Source: Helicobacter sp. MIT 00-7814
GTDB taxonomy: Bacteria > Campylobacterota > Campylobacteria > Campylobacterales > Helicobacteraceae
DNA: 64,000 bases
Direction of reading: 5' to 3'
Assembly: GCF_003364115.1 (NCBI RefSeq)
Contig: NZ_NXLL01000001.1
Coordinates: 94,287-158,286, forward strand
In this document: one piece after another, positions 62,254 to 64,000 of the stretch
How positions within the stretch are numbered: the first letter of the stretch is position 1
Layout: each line of letters begins with the position of its first letter
The notes under the pieces: generated by a model
Told to the model about the DNA's origin: nothing
What the model saw: the letters and a program-made list of their open reading frames with translations, nothing else
Databases searched by the model: none
Position numbers and translations under genes: made by a program

Positions 62254-62820
62254 CTAAAAAGCCTTGATGAAATTTAGCGTATAGCCATTATGCGGGGTTA
62301 TGCCAACGCTTAGGGCGATATTTTGAGATTCCAACTTTGAAGCAAGCAAATACGAAAGCCCATAGCCCAAAATCGCGCCTGTGATGACTTGCGTAGTGGT
62401 GTGGCGCTCGGCATGGATTCTTGAAATGCCTGTAAGCGTGGAAAGCACACCTAAAGGAAGCGCAACCTTCCACCCATAGCGCTTGTGCGCAAATCCCACA
62501 CTTGAAAAGCTAAAAGAAGTGTGCCCACTTGGGAATCCATCAAAACTCCCATTATTTGGGCGTTGCGAAATGCGCGCAAGATCCTCATCACTGCGAGAAA
62601 GTATCACAAAGCCCTGCTTTATCGCATGTGTGGTTAGCAGTGTCGCGCCCGCGCCAAGTGCCTGCTCTTTGACCCCTTGCATATCATCGATATAGTAGCT
62701 ATACGCCATCATCACAAAGGGAAGCACCTGCATGCTATCACCAAAATATTCAAAGCCACTTTTTGCGTGCGAAATGTGCGGGAACAGCGCACAAAGCAAA
62801 ATCAAAAAATATTTTTTCAT
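62254..62820 (-). CDS. PAP2-family phosphatase
   Basis: 188 residues with a signal peptide (YFLILLCALFPHISHA) and a PAP2 acid-phosphatase core. Motif 1 RP (ISQRPNN), motif 2 PSGHTS near residue 97, and motif 3 SRIHAERHTTTQ near 133 are visible. In motif 3 the position usually holding Asp is Gln, so catalysis may be altered. Such proteins include lipid A and undecaprenyl phosphatases; the substrate cannot be told. Its ATG overlaps the stop of the MBL gene (ATGA). Confidence 0.8.
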   Translation of the reverse strand: MKKYFLILLCALFPHISHAKSGFEYFGDSMQVLPFVMMAYSYYIDDMQGVKEQALGAGATLLTTHAIKQGFVILSRSDEDLARISQRPNNGSFDGFPSGHTSFSFSSVGFAHKRYGWKVALPLGVLSTLTGISRIHAERHTTTQVITGAILGYGLSYLLASKLESQNIALSVGITPHNGYTLNFIKAF

Positions 62821-63689
62821 TTATTGCGTATAACTTCTAAAATCTTAAGATTGTTAAGATCAAGCGGGGCTGGGAATGGGAAATGCGCACCGATTAAGCG
62901 CGTGTCTTTATACAGCTCTAGCATATCGCGCCTTGTCTGCGCTGCTTGAAGTTTATCAATATCATAACTCACAGAAATGCCCGGCTCAAGGCGTTGCAAC
63001 TCAAAAAGATGCACCAAATCCGCGATAAAGAGAATCTTTTGCTCGCCTTTTTGAAACAAAATCATATTATGCCCGGGCGTATGTCCGTAAGCTGGGACAT
63101 TGCGAAGCGCGCTAAGATTTTTTATCGGAATGTGCTTGCTATTAAAAAACTCTCTTTTCTCATACGCATTTATCGCCTTAATCGTCTTTTTTGTCGGCGC
63201 ATTCGCCCAATATTCGTATTCTAAGTTATCAAGCAAAAGCGTGGCGTTTGGGAAATTTGGCTTATTTTGAGAATCTAATAAGCCCCCGATATGGTCCTTA
63301 TGCCCGTGTGTAAGGATTATATGCGTGATATCCTTTGGCGTGAGGTTAAAATTTTGCAACGCATTTTCTAACCTAAAAAAAGTCTCTTTGTAGCCCGTAT
63401 CCACAAGCGCATTTATACCATCTGCTTGCACAAGCGCGATGATGTGGTAGTTTTGCGCATTGCCATCAGGGTAGATTTGCTTTATGAGCTCTTCTTGCTC
63501 CTTATTTGTCGGCAGGGCGATATCTACGCTCATTTTTGGCGTTTCCAGCACGATAAAATGCACGCTAAAATCATTAAAATTTTCGCTAAAAATAGTTTCC
63601 GCCATGGGTTCTCCCGCCTGCAAACCAACCATACAAAGTAGCGCCATGCAAAGATTTTTCACCGCTTTCAGCTTTTTCAACTTTTTCAA
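62817..63689 (-). CDS. Exported MBL-fold metallo-hydrolase
   Basis: 290 residues of the metallo-beta-lactamase fold with a signal peptide (NLCMALLCMVGLQAGE). The metal motif HGHKDHIGG lies near residue 125, and later ligands are in PAYGHTPGHN near 200 and the FIADLVH Asp near 224. Relatives include lactonases and other hydrolases; the substrate is unknown. The start is a TTG at 63689 with AGGAGG seven bases upstream, followed by a repeated KKLKKLK. It overlaps the PAP2 gene by four bases, so the two form one unit. Confidence 0.85.
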   Translation of the reverse strand: MKKLKKLKAVKNLCMALLCMVGLQAGEPMAETIFSENFNDFSVHFIVLETPKMSVDIALPTNKEQEELIKQIYPDGNAQNYHIIALVQADGINALVDTGYKETFFRLENALQNFNLTPKDITHIILTHGHKDHIGGLLDSQNKPNFPNATLLLDNLEYEYWANAPTKKTIKAINAYEKREFFNSKHIPIKNLSALRNVPAYGHTPGHNMILFQKGEQKILFIADLVHLFELQRLEPGISVSYDIDKLQAAQTRRDMLELYKDTRLIGAHFPFPAPLDLNNLKILEVIRNK

Positions 63690-63791
63690 CTTGGTGCCTC
63701 CTAAAATTTAGGTGAGTTATTGTAGCAAAGAGAATCTAAAGACAGGATTTTAATAGTTTAGAATCTTTGTGATGGCTTAGATTCTTACGCG

Positions 63792-63827
63792 TCATTGCGA
63801 GGTAAAGCCGAAGCAATCCAGCTTTAG
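63792..63827. repeat. Intergenic palindromic repeat (ATTGC...GCAATCCAGC)
   Basis: ATTGCGAGG and GCAATCCAGC form an imperfect palindrome. CAATCCAGCTTTA is shared with 12249-12261. Very similar ATTGCGAG...GCAATCC repeats are known between genes in many bacteria. Confidence 0.6.
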
Positions 63828-63939
63828 AATCTAGCTTTTTTTCAAATCTCATTTGTTTTTTAATTCCTTTAAAAAGATTCCATTTTTCAAAATCCTTTAA
63901 TTTTGCCAAACCCCACTTGGCATTTTAGGCTTTCTTTTC

Positions 63940-63990
63940 GCAGGGGGACAAGGGGGCTTGAATTGCGAAGTCACCCCCTTATCCCCCTGC
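63940..63990. repeat. GC-rich 17-bp inverted repeat at the window edge
   Basis: GCAGGGGGACAAGGGGG (63940-63956) and CCCCCTTATCCCCCTGC (63974-63990) pair with one mismatch, which would be a G-U pair in RNA. The loop is 17 bases. More C-rich sequence runs to the edge, so the element may continue beyond it. Confidence 0.75.
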
Positions 63991-64000
63991 ACCCCCAAAC

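Larger units (their letters stand above)
63690..64000. other. Repeat-rich non-coding end of the window
   Basis: No gene is visible. The region holds several AGAATCT/AGATTCT copies (about 63731, 63759 and 63778), the CAATCC repeat at 63792, a small TGCCAA/TTGGCA hairpin at 63904-63922 and the GC-rich inverted repeat at 63940. Confidence 0.6.

Overview
The window looks like a stretch of chromosome from a Helicobacter-type epsilonproteobacterium, probably not H. pylori. By eye it is roughly 40 % GC and densely coded on both strands. The evidence is the gene content: a cbb3 oxidase operon with the epsilonproteobacterial tail genes, futalosine-pathway MqnC, a Fur very close to the Helicobacter protein, a TlpD-type chemoreceptor with a CZB domain, and a single LolF permease. 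Several gene blocks also match H. pylori order as I remember it: rsmD-fliL-acpS, bamA-mqnC-M16, TRIC-dnaX-tsaE-lptB-rpoN and lolA/secA. I see no rRNA, tRNA, CRISPR array, transposase or prophage. Most of the window is ordinary housekeeping core.

Layout. 1-2.1 kb: 5' end of a lactate permease, lolF, an RRM protein. 2.3-7.5 kb (minus): htpX-like protease, prmC, a hypothetical gene, rsmD, fliL, acpS, trpS. 7.6-12.2 kb (plus): pyrG, ylxR, infB. 12.3-21.7 kb (minus): tpiA; a TPR protein, ung, gatC and a DUF465 protein; three pseudopilin-like genes; then the cbb3 operon ccoNOQP with its accessory genes, including a 36-residue membrane protein. 22-28 kb (minus): moaA, an M16 peptidase relative, mqnC, bamA. 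28-34.4 kb: gdhA, bioF-bioG-bioC (minus), a lone hisH, two tandem TM2 proteins behind a T15 tract, rpsO. 34.5-42.5 kb: secA, lolA, a ThiE-like gene, atpB, an LptF/G permease, an outer-membrane barrel, flgG. 42.7-49.7 kb (plus): TRIC, dnaX, tsaE, lptB, rpoN, a NifS-like gene, an outer-membrane protein. 49.7-59.8 kb: a chemoreceptor with a periplasmic haem motif, an MFS-PlsC-Aas fusion, PBP1A, TlpD, fur. 59.9-64 kb: a second NifS-like gene, a DsbC-like protein, PAP2 and MBL-fold proteins, then a repeat-rich end.

The most interesting signals are not single genes. (1) A dispersed element of about 130 bp occurs at least five times. It sits inside the dnaX reading frame (two full and one partial copy, read in different frames), inside the TPR gene, and against the stop codon of the NifS-like gene at 59.9 kb. 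Its GC-rich hairpin varies in a compensatory way, and it behaves like the Rickettsia palindromic elements that insert in frame in proteins. (2) The heptamer AGATTCT/AGAATCT is greatly over-represented. It often forms inverted pairs at gene ends, as DNA-uptake sequences do elsewhere, and the same window holds three pseudopilin-like genes of the kind used in Campylobacter transformation. (3) Many predicted -10 boxes are followed at once by GCGC-like bases. (4) A T15 tract in the promoter of the first TM2 gene is a likely phase-variation switch.
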